Source of the DNA: an uncultured Cellvibrio sp.
Lineage (GTDB): Bacteria; Pseudomonadota; Gammaproteobacteria; Pseudomonadales; Cellvibrionaceae
Reading direction: 5' to 3'
Length of the DNA stretch: 64,000 nt
NCBI GenBank assembly: GCA_946480695.1
Contig: CAMLKG010000024.1
Location: 4,504-68,503 of the forward strand
The notes under the pieces were generated by a model. It saw only the letters and a list, made by a program, of their open reading frames with translations, was not told the DNA's origin and made no database searches. Shown in pieces: positions 54,720-63,438 of the stretch. Every line of letters begins with the position of its first letter. Position 1 is the stretch's first letter. The position numbers and the translations under genes were made by a program.

Positions 54720-55589
54720 ATGAGTGCCCAACAACCTTTTATTGTTGATATCACGCTGGAAAATGCCCAGCAATATTTAATTGATGAGTCGTTCCAACGC
54801 CCGGTGGTTATTGATTTTTGGGCGGACTGGTGTGCGCCTTGCAAAAACCTGATGCCGATTCTGGAGAAACTCGCCAATGAGCATGCCGGAGCGTTTTTAT
54901 TGGCAAAAGTGAACGCAGATGATCCGCAAACCCAAATGATCGGTGCCCAATTCGGGGTGCGTAGCCTCCCGACCGTAATGATTATGAAAGACGGGCAACC
55001 CGTGGATGGTTTTGCAGGTGCCCTGCCTGAAGTGCAAGTGCGCGAAGTCCTGGCTAAATATTTACCCAAACCATGGGAAGCACCTTTAGCCCAAGCCCGG
55101 GAACTGATGGCCGGGAATAATTTTTCCGAGGCGTTGCCTTTATTGCGGCAAGCCTATGAATCCTCGGGGCAATTGGCTTCAATAAATTTGTTGATAGCGC
55201 AGTGTTACATCGAATTAAATCGTATCGATAATGCGGAAACGATTCTCTCCGCAATTAAAATGGCTGATCAGGATACGTTATATGAGCAATTGCAGTCCCG
55301 TATCGAATTGCTAAAGCAAGCGGCCAAAACGCCTGCTTTGGCTGCGCTTGAAGCCGCGCATTTAGGCGCGCCCGATGATTTGCAAATACGTTACGACCTG
55401 GCCGTGCAATATCACCAGGAATCCCAGTACCGCCCGGCGTTGGAGCATCTACTACATATTATTCGCAAGGATCGCAATTTCGCTGACGGTGAAGCTCGCA
55501 AGGCTTTCAATGCCATACTGGCTACCTTGGGTAAGGGTGATGCCCTGGCGATAGAATTCCAGCGTAAGTTATTTACGTTGCTTTACTAG
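54720..55589 (+). CDS. cnoX: Thioredoxin-TPR co-chaperone CnoX (YbbN)
   Basis: The 289-residue protein has an N-terminal thioredoxin domain (about 1-115) with active-site WCAPC in FWADWCAPCKNLMPILEKL, and the cis-Pro in RSLPTVMIMKDG. A C-terminal TPR domain follows (about 120-289; PLLRQAYESSGQLASINLLI). CnoX protects unfolded proteins from overoxidation and hands them to GroEL or DnaK. E. coli CnoX has SxxC, so the full CxxC here suggests true redox activity. Length matches the family (about 285). Confidence 0.93.
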   Translation: MSAQQPFIVDITLENAQQYLIDESFQRPVVIDFWADWCAPCKNLMPILEKLANEHAGAFLLAKVNADDPQTQMIGAQFGVRSLPTVMIMKDGQPVDGFAGALPEVQVREVLAKYLPKPWEAPLAQARELMAGNNFSEALPLLRQAYESSGQLASINLLIAQCYIELNRIDNAETILSAIKMADQDTLYEQLQSRIELLKQAAKTPALAALEAAHLGAPDDLQIRYDLAVQYHQESQYRPALEHLLHIIRKDRNFADGEARKAFNAILATLGKGDALAIEFQRKLFTLLY

Positions 55590-55613
55590 GTTTTACCCCG
55601 TGTTAAATGGTCG

Positions 55614-55635
55614 GTGTAACTAAAAGCCGTTACAC
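55614..55635 (+). terminator. Weak hairpin after cnoX
   Basis: GTGTAAC (55614-55620) pairs with GTTACAC (55629-55635) around an 8-nt loop. No T-run follows. Confidence 0.35.
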
Positions 55636-55759
55636 TGCCTGGGTAAATTTGGATAAATTAATGAATAGGTAAGTTACCTGTTATAACCATTGCCGTTGGG
55701 GCAAGTCAGTTTTCCTGGTGTCTGTGAGTGGCACTGGTGCCAGAGGGCCAAGATCCACA

Positions 55760-56698
55760 ATGTATAAATGTTATTCCCTGGTTGTACTCCTGAGCCTTTG
55801 CCTGTCATTCGTAGGGTGTGGTAAAGATGATCAGGATTTATCCAATCTTCCTGCGTTTTGCCAGCAGGAGAAAGGTAAGTTGTACCTCAAACAGGGACTC
55901 GTAAAAATGGAAATCATGCCGGATGTGGCGGGCAGGGTGTCATCACTGAAATATGACGGGCATGAGCTGTTGGTGCCTATTGTGGATTTTGATAAGAACA
56001 CTGACTGGGGCACGGTGCTTTGGTCCAGTCCCCAATCTGAGTGGCAATGGCCGCCGGTCCCGATACTGGATAACAAACCCTACAGGCTTAGCGTAAAAGG
56101 TGACCGCGTTACGCTGACCAGCGATGTGGACCCCAAAACCGGTTATCAATTCAGCAAAACCTATATGCCTGCGGGCGATGACCGCATTGCCGTCACCTAC
56201 CGGATATTCAATCACTCCCAACATGAAAAAAGTGTGGCACCCCTGGAGGTAACTCGCTTGCCTTCATCGGGTACTTTATTTTTTCCGCGCGGCGACACAG
56301 ATCCTATCAGCGGTATTTTTTATCCCCTTGATGTGCAAACCATAGGTGAATTGACCTGGTTTGACTATGACGCAAAAAAAATTCGCACTGATCATCATAA
56401 AATTATGCAAGATGGCAAAGAGGGATGGGTTGCTTATATCGATAATGGTTATTTATTGATGAAGGAATTTGTTGATAACCCGCCTTCGGCCATTTCGGAA
56501 GGTGAGCGTGAAATAGAAATATTTGCCCACGTAGAGCATATCTTTATCGAAATGAAACAGCAGGGGGCATCGGTAACCTTGAATACCGGTGAACATTTGG
56601 AGTGGACAGTGATTTGGCATGTGAAAAAATTGCCGGAAGGCCTGGCAACTAACCCGGAGCCCCAGGCGCTGGCCAAATATGTGCGAAGCCTGTTGTAG
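55760..56698 (+). CDS. DUF4380-like lipoprotein, aldose-epimerase-like fold
   Basis: The ATG at 55760 (MYKCYSLVVLLSLCLSFVGC) opens a type II signal peptide with lipobox FVGC; upstream GTGs add non-signal residues. The 312-residue protein has KMEIMPDVAGRVSSLKYDGHELL, GTVLWSSPQSEWQWPP and LEVTRLPSSGTLFFPRG, which resemble the galactose-mutarotase superfamily and the DUF4380 family. Sugar or glycan binding is a reasonable guess, but catalytic residues cannot be assigned. The end of the gene shares a terminator with the convergent YlqF-like gene. Confidence 0.75.
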   Translation: MYKCYSLVVLLSLCLSFVGCGKDDQDLSNLPAFCQQEKGKLYLKQGLVKMEIMPDVAGRVSSLKYDGHELLVPIVDFDKNTDWGTVLWSSPQSEWQWPPVPILDNKPYRLSVKGDRVTLTSDVDPKTGYQFSKTYMPAGDDRIAVTYRIFNHSQHEKSVAPLEVTRLPSSGTLFFPRGDTDPISGIFYPLDVQTIGELTWFDYDAKKIRTDHHKIMQDGKEGWVAYIDNGYLLMKEFVDNPPSAISEGEREIEIFAHVEHIFIEMKQQGASVTLNTGEHLEWTVIWHVKKLPEGLATNPEPQALAKYVRSLL

Positions 56699-56712
56699 GT
56701 TGATCCATAAAG

Positions 56713-56735
56713 AAATCGCCGGTTAACGGCGATTT
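56713..56735. terminator. Terminator overlapping the ylqF-like stop codon
   Basis: AAATCGCCG (56713-56721) pairs with CGGCGATTT (56727-56735), followed on the + strand by five T. The loop contains the reverse complement of the TAA stop (56723-56725) of the convergent gene. Confidence 0.88.
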
Positions 56736-57661
56736 TTTTTGGTTTTAAGTTTGCGGATGCGGTCTGCTTCTTCTTTTTCCAAGCGTTTTTTCTCATCATC
56801 CGCCTTTGCCTGGGCAATTTCGGCTTGTGTCATGTCCGGTGTTTCCCAACTAATTGGCCCGAGTAAGCCGGCGCGTAATTCAGTAATCAACAAAGAAGAT
56901 ACTTTCTGGATTTCCACACCGCCGCCTTTGCGCGTACAGCCGCGTTTGATGCCGATTGCATCGAGCAGCTCAAGGTCGGTATCGGGGAGTTCAGCCAAGC
57001 CATAACGGGTTTTTACCGCTTCGGGATAGGCTTTCAATAAATATTCAGCGGCATAGAGTGCGATATCCGCATAATCAAAAACCGTATCTTTTATCGCGCC
57101 GGTGATTGCAAGGCGATAACCGCAGGAGGGCGGCGATAACTTTGGCCATAAAAATCCGGGTGTATCAGTTAATAAAATCCCGTTGTCCAACTTGATTTTT
57201 TGTTGTGCCTTGGTAATCCCGGCTTCGTTGCCGGTTTTAGCGATTACACGTCCCGCCAGGGTGTTAATAATGGTGGATTTACCGACGTTGGGAATTCCCA
57301 TGATCATCGCACGTGCCGGGCGGATTTCCTTTTGGCGTTCGCTGACCAGATGGGTGCATACATTCAGTAAATTACGGATTTGCTCCGGTCGTTGCTGGCT
57401 AACCGGCATTGCCCTAACACCTTTTTCCGATTCCATTTTTTCCACCCATAATGCGGTCGTGGCTGGATCTGCCAAATCAGCCTTATTTAATAATTTAATC
57501 AACGGCGTATCGCCGCGCAGGCTGGGTACTAACGGGTTTTCGCTGGAAAAGGGAATGCGTGCGTCAATGACTTCAATAACCACATCTACATGGGGCATGA
57601 CTTCCGCAATTTCCTTGCGGGCTTTGTGCATATGGCCGGGGAACCAGTTGATTGTTGACAT
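56723..57661 (-). CDS. ylqF: Ribosome biogenesis GTPase YlqF/RbgA-like
   Basis: The 312-residue protein begins STINWFPGHMHKARKEIAEV, the standard opening of YlqF. It is a circularly permuted GTPase with motif order G4 (NKADL), G1 (GIPNVGKST), G2-like (TK region) and G3 (DTPGF). It binds immature 50S particles and needs GTP for late assembly. The C-terminal tail is highly charged (KADDEKKRLEKEEADRIRKL). Its last codons lie inside the terminator hairpin of the convergent DUF4380-like gene. Confidence 0.92.
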   Translation of the reverse strand: MSTINWFPGHMHKARKEIAEVMPHVDVVIEVIDARIPFSSENPLVPSLRGDTPLIKLLNKADLADPATTALWVEKMESEKGVRAMPVSQQRPEQIRNLLNVCTHLVSERQKEIRPARAMIMGIPNVGKSTIINTLAGRVIAKTGNEAGITKAQQKIKLDNGILLTDTPGFLWPKLSPPSCGYRLAITGAIKDTVFDYADIALYAAEYLLKAYPEAVKTRYGLAELPDTDLELLDAIGIKRGCTRKGGGVEIQKVSSLLITELRAGLLGPISWETPDMTQAEIAQAKADDEKKRLEKEEADRIRKLKTKKNRR

Positions 57662-57692
57662 GAAATACCTGGCAGGAAAAATCGATCAATAA

Positions 57693-58010
57693 TTAAAATG
57701 AATCCAGCTTTTCACTGGGATCAAAGTGATGGAGAAGCAGGCACTGGTCATCTGTTTCACCTTCACAAATAACCAGGCAATATGGGGCGAGCTGTGGGGC
57801 GTAATCCTTATCCCCAAACAGGCATTGGTGCAAGTCTTGCCATAGTTGCGCCGGAAATTCAGTAAAGAAATTGAAGCTTAAAAATAATTTTCCTTTTTCT
57901 TCAATTGCATCTACCTCGGGCGAGCGCACCGGGCGTGCCCGGCGCAAAAATTCGGAACGATCAAAGTCGCGGGCGAATTTGGGCTGGATTTGAAAGCTAA
58001 TGCAGTACAT
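57693..58010 (-). CDS. Uncharacterised small protein
   Basis: Start at 58010 (MYCISFQIQPKFARDFDRSE) has GAGAT about 6 bases upstream; 37 codons further upstream in frame have no clear site. The 105-residue product has no signal or membrane segment and no motif I know. Features are RARPVRSPEVDAIEEKGKLF and QCLFGDKDYAPQLAPYCLVI. It ends 31 bp before the YlqF-like gene on the same strand and may be its operon leader. Confidence 0.65.
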   Translation of the reverse strand: MYCISFQIQPKFARDFDRSEFLRRARPVRSPEVDAIEEKGKLFLSFNFFTEFPAQLWQDLHQCLFGDKDYAPQLAPYCLVICEGETDDQCLLLHHFDPSEKLDSF

Positions 58011-58166
58011 GGTAAATCTCACTGGCTTGCGGAATCCTTGAATTATACGCAATGACGCTGCTGCAAGCTGCCTAATCGATGAATTAAGAAAAATTAACGT
58101 CTTTTCGGCGATATGGAACACAACCAGTTTCCGCTATGATGCGCGCCTTGGTTCCCTTCAATTTTG

Positions 58167-59384
58167 ATGGTTAATATTGTGTCATCTCCGTTATTTCGTC
58201 CGTTAGCGTTAGGCATTTATGTGCTTTTTTTTACCGTGGGACTGGTAGGTGCCCTGGTATTGCCGACCCTCAGCTTATTCCTGGCGAAAGAAATCGGCGT
58301 ACGTCCATTGATGGTAGGCGGGGCTTTTGCAGGTGTGGCCCTGGCGAGCATCGCCTATAACCATTGGCTGGGCCATTGGTCAGACAAGCTGGCGGATCGT
58401 CGCCCCCTGGTCGCTTTTTGTTGCCTGCTGGGAAGCCTGGCCTGCCTGGTATTCGCGTTTTCCCGGCATTATTGGCTGGTGGCGTTTACCGCTATTTTCC
58501 TGTTGAGCCTTTCAATGGTTTCATTTTCGCAAATCATGGCCTACAGCCTGGACTACGCGGACGCTGAAATTCCGGTGGAAAGGATTCCGCTGTTCAATGC
58601 CATTATGCGTGCGCAGATTGCATTTGCCTGGGTTGCGGGACCACCTGCCGGGTTTTTATTGGCAACTCATTTCGGTTTCGATGTGAATTATGGTGTTGCC
58701 GCCTTGCTCTATATCCTGTTGGCTGTTGCCAGTTTCAAATTATTGCCGCGTTTACCGACAAAGCAAAAACGGTTGGATGCTACGGGTGAGAAAAAAATCC
58801 CACCAACGCCTATGCCCTCAACAATAAAACAATCGTTATGGATTTGCGCAATCGGCTTTTCTTTACTCTGGGGCGTAAACAATGCCTACCTTATTAGCTT
58901 GCCCATTCACCTTAAAGATAATTTGCATATTGACGCCCAATGGATGGGGTGGGTAATGGGTACCACGGCAGCGCTGGAGGTTCCTTTCATGTTATTGGCG
59001 GGACACTACGCGAGCCGCTTCCGGTTAATCAGTTTGGTTCGTTGCGCGGGTGTTTCTGCACTTGTGTTGTATGTGGGTGTCTACTTCGCCAATGCGCTAT
59101 GGCATTTATTTGTATTGCAGCTTTTCAATGCCATTTTTATCGGTGTATTGGCAGGTTTGGGTGTGTCTGTCATTCAGGATTTGATGCCCGGTCGATCCGG
59201 GGCAGCTTCGGGCCTCTACACCAACACCACGCATATCGGCAATTTGCTAAGTAGCCTAATGGTTGGCATCGTCGCCGATTATTTCGGTTATCACCAGGTA
59301 TTCCTCGCGAACATTGCGCTGGTGTTTATTGCGATCTGGGCTTTTGGCAAGGTTAAAACCTCGCGAGAGTTGGCAGTCGCCTGA
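58167..59384 (+). CDS. MFS transporter, sugar efflux transporter-like
   Basis: The 405-residue protein (ATG 58167; TTG 58164 also in frame) has 12 predicted membrane helices, with the MFS loop 2-3 motif in HWLGHWSDKLADRRPLVAFC (GHWSDKLADRRP) and a repeat-like GHYASRFRLISLVRC in the second half. It resembles the SetA/SetB sugar efflux transporters in length and in the GLYTNTTHIGNLLSS segment of helix 10-11, but the substrate is not certain. The gene stands alone, convergent with 59410-60018. Confidence 0.82.
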   Translation: MVNIVSSPLFRPLALGIYVLFFTVGLVGALVLPTLSLFLAKEIGVRPLMVGGAFAGVALASIAYNHWLGHWSDKLADRRPLVAFCCLLGSLACLVFAFSRHYWLVAFTAIFLLSLSMVSFSQIMAYSLDYADAEIPVERIPLFNAIMRAQIAFAWVAGPPAGFLLATHFGFDVNYGVAALLYILLAVASFKLLPRLPTKQKRLDATGEKKIPPTPMPSTIKQSLWICAIGFSLLWGVNNAYLISLPIHLKDNLHIDAQWMGWVMGTTAALEVPFMLLAGHYASRFRLISLVRCAGVSALVLYVGVYFANALWHLFVLQLFNAIFIGVLAGLGVSVIQDLMPGRSGAASGLYTNTTHIGNLLSSLMVGIVADYFGYHQVFLANIALVFIAIWAFGKVKTSRELAVA

Positions 59385-59409
59385 ATATTAACTCGACTAT
59401 TATCGCTAT

Positions 59410-60018
59410 TTAATCTTCATTGTCGTTGAGGATTTTTTCCAGTTCCTCAACACTCATCGCAAACAAACGATGCCGCAATTCGCTTTCGATTTGCGGCATC
59501 AAACTTTTGATAACCTCGTCTACCAAATGCTTACGCGGTTTGCTGAATTGAGGTGGAGTATTTTTAGTGGCGTTGATAATTTTTTTTGCCGCTTCGTATT
59601 CAAAAAGCGGTGGGGGATTATTGCCATGCAGGCGTTCGCGAATGTGTTGGGGGAGGAATGGGTTTTCACCTGTTGCTTTTGGCTGGGGGCGTGAATATTG
59701 CGGACCGGAAGTATTCAAGTGCGGCGCGAGTCCTTGCCGTTTTGCCCCGCTATCCGGATGTGCCGGGAATGTTTTTGCGAGGGGATTGGGCGTGGCGTAA
59801 TTGGCAGGTACAGCAACTTGCGTAACAGACTCATCAAACAGCGAACCTTGACCCGGTAATACCGATTCATGGGAGGTATAGGCCGACTTGCCGGTCGGCT
59901 CCTCGGGGATAATTTCAGTGTCTTGCAGAATGGGAATATCGTCTTCTTCCAATAACAGTCCTTTAATGGATTCCAGCTCCTGCAAAATTTCGGCTTTGGT
60001 TTTATTCGTATTGGCCAT
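59410..60018 (-). CDS. Uncharacterised, mostly disordered protein after holC
   Basis: The 202-residue protein begins MANTNKTKAEILQELESIKG, a coiled-coil-like start, followed by a long Pro/Asn/Ser/Gly-rich region (about 35-135) that looks disordered, and a helical C-terminal end (KHLVDEVIKSLMPQIESELR). No family motif is known to me, but similar proteins beside holC occur in related bacteria as far as I recall. It is third after pepA and holC (42-bp gap), so a role with the polymerase clamp loader is only a guess. Confidence 0.75.
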   Translation of the reverse strand: MANTNKTKAEILQELESIKGLLLEEDDIPILQDTEIIPEEPTGKSAYTSHESVLPGQGSLFDESVTQVAVPANYATPNPLAKTFPAHPDSGAKRQGLAPHLNTSGPQYSRPQPKATGENPFLPQHIRERLHGNNPPPLFEYEAAKKIINATKNTPPQFSKPRKHLVDEVIKSLMPQIESELRHRLFAMSVEELEKILNDNED

Positions 60019-60060
60019 GATATTTACAAGTGTCTAAGGTTTGGGTTTTATAGTTTCAAT

Positions 60061-60480
60061 TTAGAGTTTACGGGTTTCTATAGGGTATCCACGGCTCTTG
60101 TAAAAACTGTAGCGCTCGCGGCTGGTGGCCAGCATCCCTGGCTCCTGAATAACGACTTCGCTCACTCGCTCAAAACGACTGAACCAGGTGGGGATTTTAT
60201 TGCTCAAGTTAAGCAATAAACCCTGGTGATCGCCAGCCTGGTCGTCAAACGTTATCTCAACGGGCGCAGGCTTTCCGCCGTTGATCAATTGATGCGGAAC
60301 AAAACTTTCCGGTTTAAAGGTCCAGAGCAAATCATCCAATTGGCGCGCCTCGGTCTCAGAGTCCAGGGCTATGAGCACGCGCATTCCCATGCGGTGCACT
60401 TTTTCCGCCAGTTTGCAAGCAAACAACCAACGGGCTTCGCTGGTTGTTTCCGGCAGCACATAAAAATCGATTTGGGTCAC
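60061..60480 (-). CDS. holC: DNA polymerase III subunit chi (HolC)
   Basis: Start GTG at 60480 (read as MTQIDFYVLPETTSEARWLF) with AGGCG 6 bases upstream gives 139 residues, normal for HolC. Chi features are FACKLAEKVHRMGMRVLI, LDDLLWTFKPESFVPHQL and VPHQLINGG. HolC links the clamp loader to SSB at the replication fork. Two bases separate it from pepA (stop 60483-60485); pepA-holC is a conserved pair. The in-frame extension upstream lies inside pepA. Confidence 0.92.
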   Translation of the reverse strand: MTQIDFYVLPETTSEARWLFACKLAEKVHRMGMRVLIALDSETEARQLDDLLWTFKPESFVPHQLINGGKPAPVEITFDDQAGDHQGLLLNLSNKIPTWFSRFERVSEVVIQEPGMLATSRERYSFYKSRGYPIETRKL

Positions 60481-60482
60481 AA

Positions 60483-62081
60483 TCACGCCTGGTTTAGTAA
60501 ATACTGTACAAGTAACGGAACAGGGCGACCGGTTGCGCCTTTGGTTCCCCCGGAGCGCCAGGCTGTGCCCGCAATATCCAAATGTGCCCATGCAAATTTT
60601 TTGGCGAAGCGGGAGAGGAAGCATGCGGCGGTTACGCTGCCAGCTTCACGGCCACCGATATTCGCTATATCGGCAAAGTTGCTATCCAATTGTTTTTGGT
60701 AGTCATCCCATAACGGCATTTGCCAGGCGCGGTCCGCACTTTCTTCGCCGGCCAACAGCAGCGCTTTCGCAAGATCATCATTATTGCTAAACAAACCGGT
60801 GGCGTGGTTACCCAGCGCAATCACACAAGCGCCAGTCAGGGTTGCTATATCGACGACCGCCTTGGGCTTGAAACGTTCGGTATAGGTAAGGGCATCGCAC
60901 AGTACCAAGCGGCCTTCGGCATCGGTATTCAGGATTTCAATGGTCAGGCCAGACATGGAGGTCACAATATCGCCCGGTTTGGTTGCGGAGCCGCTGGGCA
61001 TGTTTTCAGTGGTAGCAATAATGCCCACAACGTTGATGGGCAGTTGCAGTTCCAGCAATGTCAATAGGCTGCCCAGGACGCTCGCGGCACCGCACATGTC
61101 ATATTTCATTTCGTCCATGGCCGGGCCCGGCTTCAGGCTGATGCCGCCGGTATCAAAGGTGATGCCCTTGCCAACCAGGGCGATAGGCGCATCTTTCCTG
61201 TTGCCGCCTTTGTACTCAAGCACAATGAGCTTTGCCGGTTGTTCGCTGCCCGCCGCAACTGACAGGAAAGAGCCCATTCCGAGCTCTTTCATTTGTTTTT
61301 CTTCGAGTACGTTGACGTTAAGTCGGGATTGGCCTTTCGCCAATTGTTTGGCTGTTTCGGCAAGGTAGGTTGGGGTACAGATATTACCCGGCAAATCTCC
61401 CAGGTTGCGGGCAAGGTTGACGCCTTTGGCAATTGCGTGCCCCAAGGCCAAACCTTTGGTTGCTTGCGCAAGATTATTTTTATCTACCCCCAGCACTACC
61501 TTTTTTAATTGCAGGGTGATTTCGGCTGGCTTGCTTTTGAGTGTGTCGGCGCGATATTCCAATTGGCCCAATAGCTCGCTGATTTGACGGGCCTGCCATT
61601 CGGTATTTTGCTCTGCGACATTGACCCCACCCAGGGCAACACTGATTTCATTGCAAGGCGTGGGCTTTAATGCTTCGCTGATTTTTTGTACCGCCCGGCG
61701 GTAATTCTCTGCGCTGGTGGTGCCATCTTTAAGGCCGCCAAAACCCAGCACCAATAAACGTTCAGCCGCGATGCCGTGAGGGTTTAGCAACAACAGGCTT
61801 TGCCCGGCTTTGCCCTGGAAACCTTCGCGTTTCAATAAAGCAGTCAACTGGTGCGCATCGGCTGCGTCAACGCTGCCGGCAGCCGGCGATAATGCAAGTC
61901 CCTCATAAACTGCAATCACAAGGCATTGCGTCACATGTTTGGTTGGATCAATAACCTTGGCGGAAAATTGAATACTGGCGGGCATTGTCGCGCTTGAATT
62001 CTTTGGTGCAATTGATTTTTTGCCGATGGTATTTGCATTGATGGTTTTCTTGGTAGTTTTTTTTGCAGGAGCAGAAGTCAT
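60483..62081 (-). CDS. pepA: Leucyl aminopeptidase PepA with Lys/Thr/Ala-rich N-terminal extension
   Basis: This M17 metallopeptidase removes N-terminal residues, notably Leu, and in E. coli also aids Xer recombination and carAB control. Start at 62081 has AGGGA 7 bases upstream and gives 532 residues (family about 500). Residues 1-32 (MTSAPAKKTTKKTINANTIG...) are an extra basic tail before the usual start near MPASIQFSAKVID. Zinc-site signatures are LVGKGITFDTGGISLKP, MKYDMCGAASVLG and ILNTDAEGRLVLCDAL. Confidence 0.94.
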   Translation of the reverse strand: MTSAPAKKTTKKTINANTIGKKSIAPKNSSATMPASIQFSAKVIDPTKHVTQCLVIAVYEGLALSPAAGSVDAADAHQLTALLKREGFQGKAGQSLLLLNPHGIAAERLLVLGFGGLKDGTTSAENYRRAVQKISEALKPTPCNEISVALGGVNVAEQNTEWQARQISELLGQLEYRADTLKSKPAEITLQLKKVVLGVDKNNLAQATKGLALGHAIAKGVNLARNLGDLPGNICTPTYLAETAKQLAKGQSRLNVNVLEEKQMKELGMGSFLSVAAGSEQPAKLIVLEYKGGNRKDAPIALVGKGITFDTGGISLKPGPAMDEMKYDMCGAASVLGSLLTLLELQLPINVVGIIATTENMPSGSATKPGDIVTSMSGLTIEILNTDAEGRLVLCDALTYTERFKPKAVVDIATLTGACVIALGNHATGLFSNNDDLAKALLLAGEESADRAWQMPLWDDYQKQLDSNFADIANIGGREAGSVTAACFLSRFAKKFAWAHLDIAGTAWRSGGTKGATGRPVPLLVQYLLNQA

Positions 62082-62327
62082 AGGATGTCCCTGATGGTAA
62101 GCAAAGGATAATTCGTTCAAGACAAATCAGGCGTTGTGCGTGATAATGCCACAATTTTCGGCACCTATGGCGGGTAAAATCCGCTAAAAAACGGAACCCT
62201 GTCGCTGAATGCCAGTCATTAAAGCCATTGTAGATGATGATCCGCGACAATGTTTCAGCTGCTGGACAACTTTTGCACAAGTGTGCGCTGGCAGATTTTA
62301 TTCCATATCAACCGCAGGAATATCACG

Positions 62328-63428
62328 TTGATTATTTTTCGTTATCTTTCACGGGATTTATTGCTCACCAGCCTGGCAGTGAGCGTGGTCCTGCTGGTAA
62401 TTTTCCTCACCAGTAGTTTTAGTCGTTACCTTGATGATGCAGCAGAGGGCAAGCTCGCCGTTGATGTGCTGTTTAAAGTCGTCGCCTTCCGGATGCCTTA
62501 TTTACTCGAATTGATTCTGCCGTTGGGTTTTTATCTCGCTATCCTGCTGGCTTACGGACGTATGTATATTGAGAGCGAGATGGTAGTCCTTTCAGCATGC
62601 GGTATGAGCCATTGGCAATTGCTGCGTATTACCCTGGTGCCTGCCGCGGTTGTAGCAGTTGCTGTTGCTGTATTTAGTTTTTGGTTAAGCCCGGCCGGGG
62701 CGTTAATGACGGAGCGGACCTTGGCCGAGCAGCGCAGTCGCAGTGAATTTGAAAGCTTGCAGGAAGGGCGCTTCCAAGCCATAGGCCAAGGCAAGATCAT
62801 GACATATGTCGGCAATGTAAGTGATGATAACCAGCGTTTGGATGAGGTATTCGTGGCGCAGCGGGAATCGGATACCACATCCTCGGTAGTCGTGGCAAAG
62901 ACGGGTGAGCAGGCATATATCAAGGAATACGGCCAGCGTTACCTGGTATTGCATAACGGTTATCGCTATGAAGGGCGGCCGGGTACACGTGAATTCAAGG
63001 TCACACAATTTGAGGAGTGGGGCAGGTATCTACCACCGACCACCAGCGTTGCTGAATTTGAACGCGAGTCCGATGCAAAAACCACGGCCCAATTATTAGG
63101 TGCAACTGATACGGACAGCCTTGCAACCTTGCAATGGCGCATCTCCATGCCGTTGATGGTCTTTATCGCAACACTGATGGCCGTTCCGCTGAGCAAAACC
63201 AATCCGCGCCAGGGACGTTATCTCAAAATGCTGCCGGCAATACTCATCTACATTTTTTATTTGGCCTTTTTAATTAATGCGCGTGGTGCGGTGGCGGAAG
63301 GCGATTTGTCGCCTGGTTTGGGATTGTGGATAGTGCATGTGCCTTTTTTGGCAATTGCATTGTTGATGTTGAATTGGCAGGGGATAGCACAAGCACGTAA
63401 TAAACCGGCGAAGCTCGCGCAAATATAG
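62328..63428 (+). CDS. lptF: LPS export permease LptF
   Basis: LptF is one half of the LptB2FG transporter that extracts lipopolysaccharide from the inner membrane. TTG 62328 (LIIFRYLSRDLLLTSLAVSV) has AGGAA 8 bases upstream and matches the family N-terminus, so I prefer it to an ATG at 62250. The 366-residue protein has TM1 (about 12-35), TM2-3, a periplasmic beta-jellyroll (about 125-255; FQAIGQGKIMTYVGNVSDD), and TM4-6 at the end (LQWRISMPLMVFIATLMAVPL). It is divergent from pepA and followed by lptG. Confidence 0.94.
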   Translation: MIIFRYLSRDLLLTSLAVSVVLLVIFLTSSFSRYLDDAAEGKLAVDVLFKVVAFRMPYLLELILPLGFYLAILLAYGRMYIESEMVVLSACGMSHWQLLRITLVPAAVVAVAVAVFSFWLSPAGALMTERTLAEQRSRSEFESLQEGRFQAIGQGKIMTYVGNVSDDNQRLDEVFVAQRESDTTSSVVVAKTGEQAYIKEYGQRYLVLHNGYRYEGRPGTREFKVTQFEEWGRYLPPTTSVAEFERESDAKTTAQLLGATDTDSLATLQWRISMPLMVFIATLMAVPLSKTNPRQGRYLKMLPAILIYIFYLAFLINARGAVAEGDLSPGLGLWIVHVPFLAIALLMLNWQGIAQARNKPAKLAQI

Positions 63429-63438
63429 AAGGTAGTCC

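Noticed and set aside
58000..58121. Longer N-terminus (142 codons) for the small gene 57693-58010
   Set aside because: The upstream codons lack a ribosome site and read as non-coding; the ATG at 58010 has a better one.
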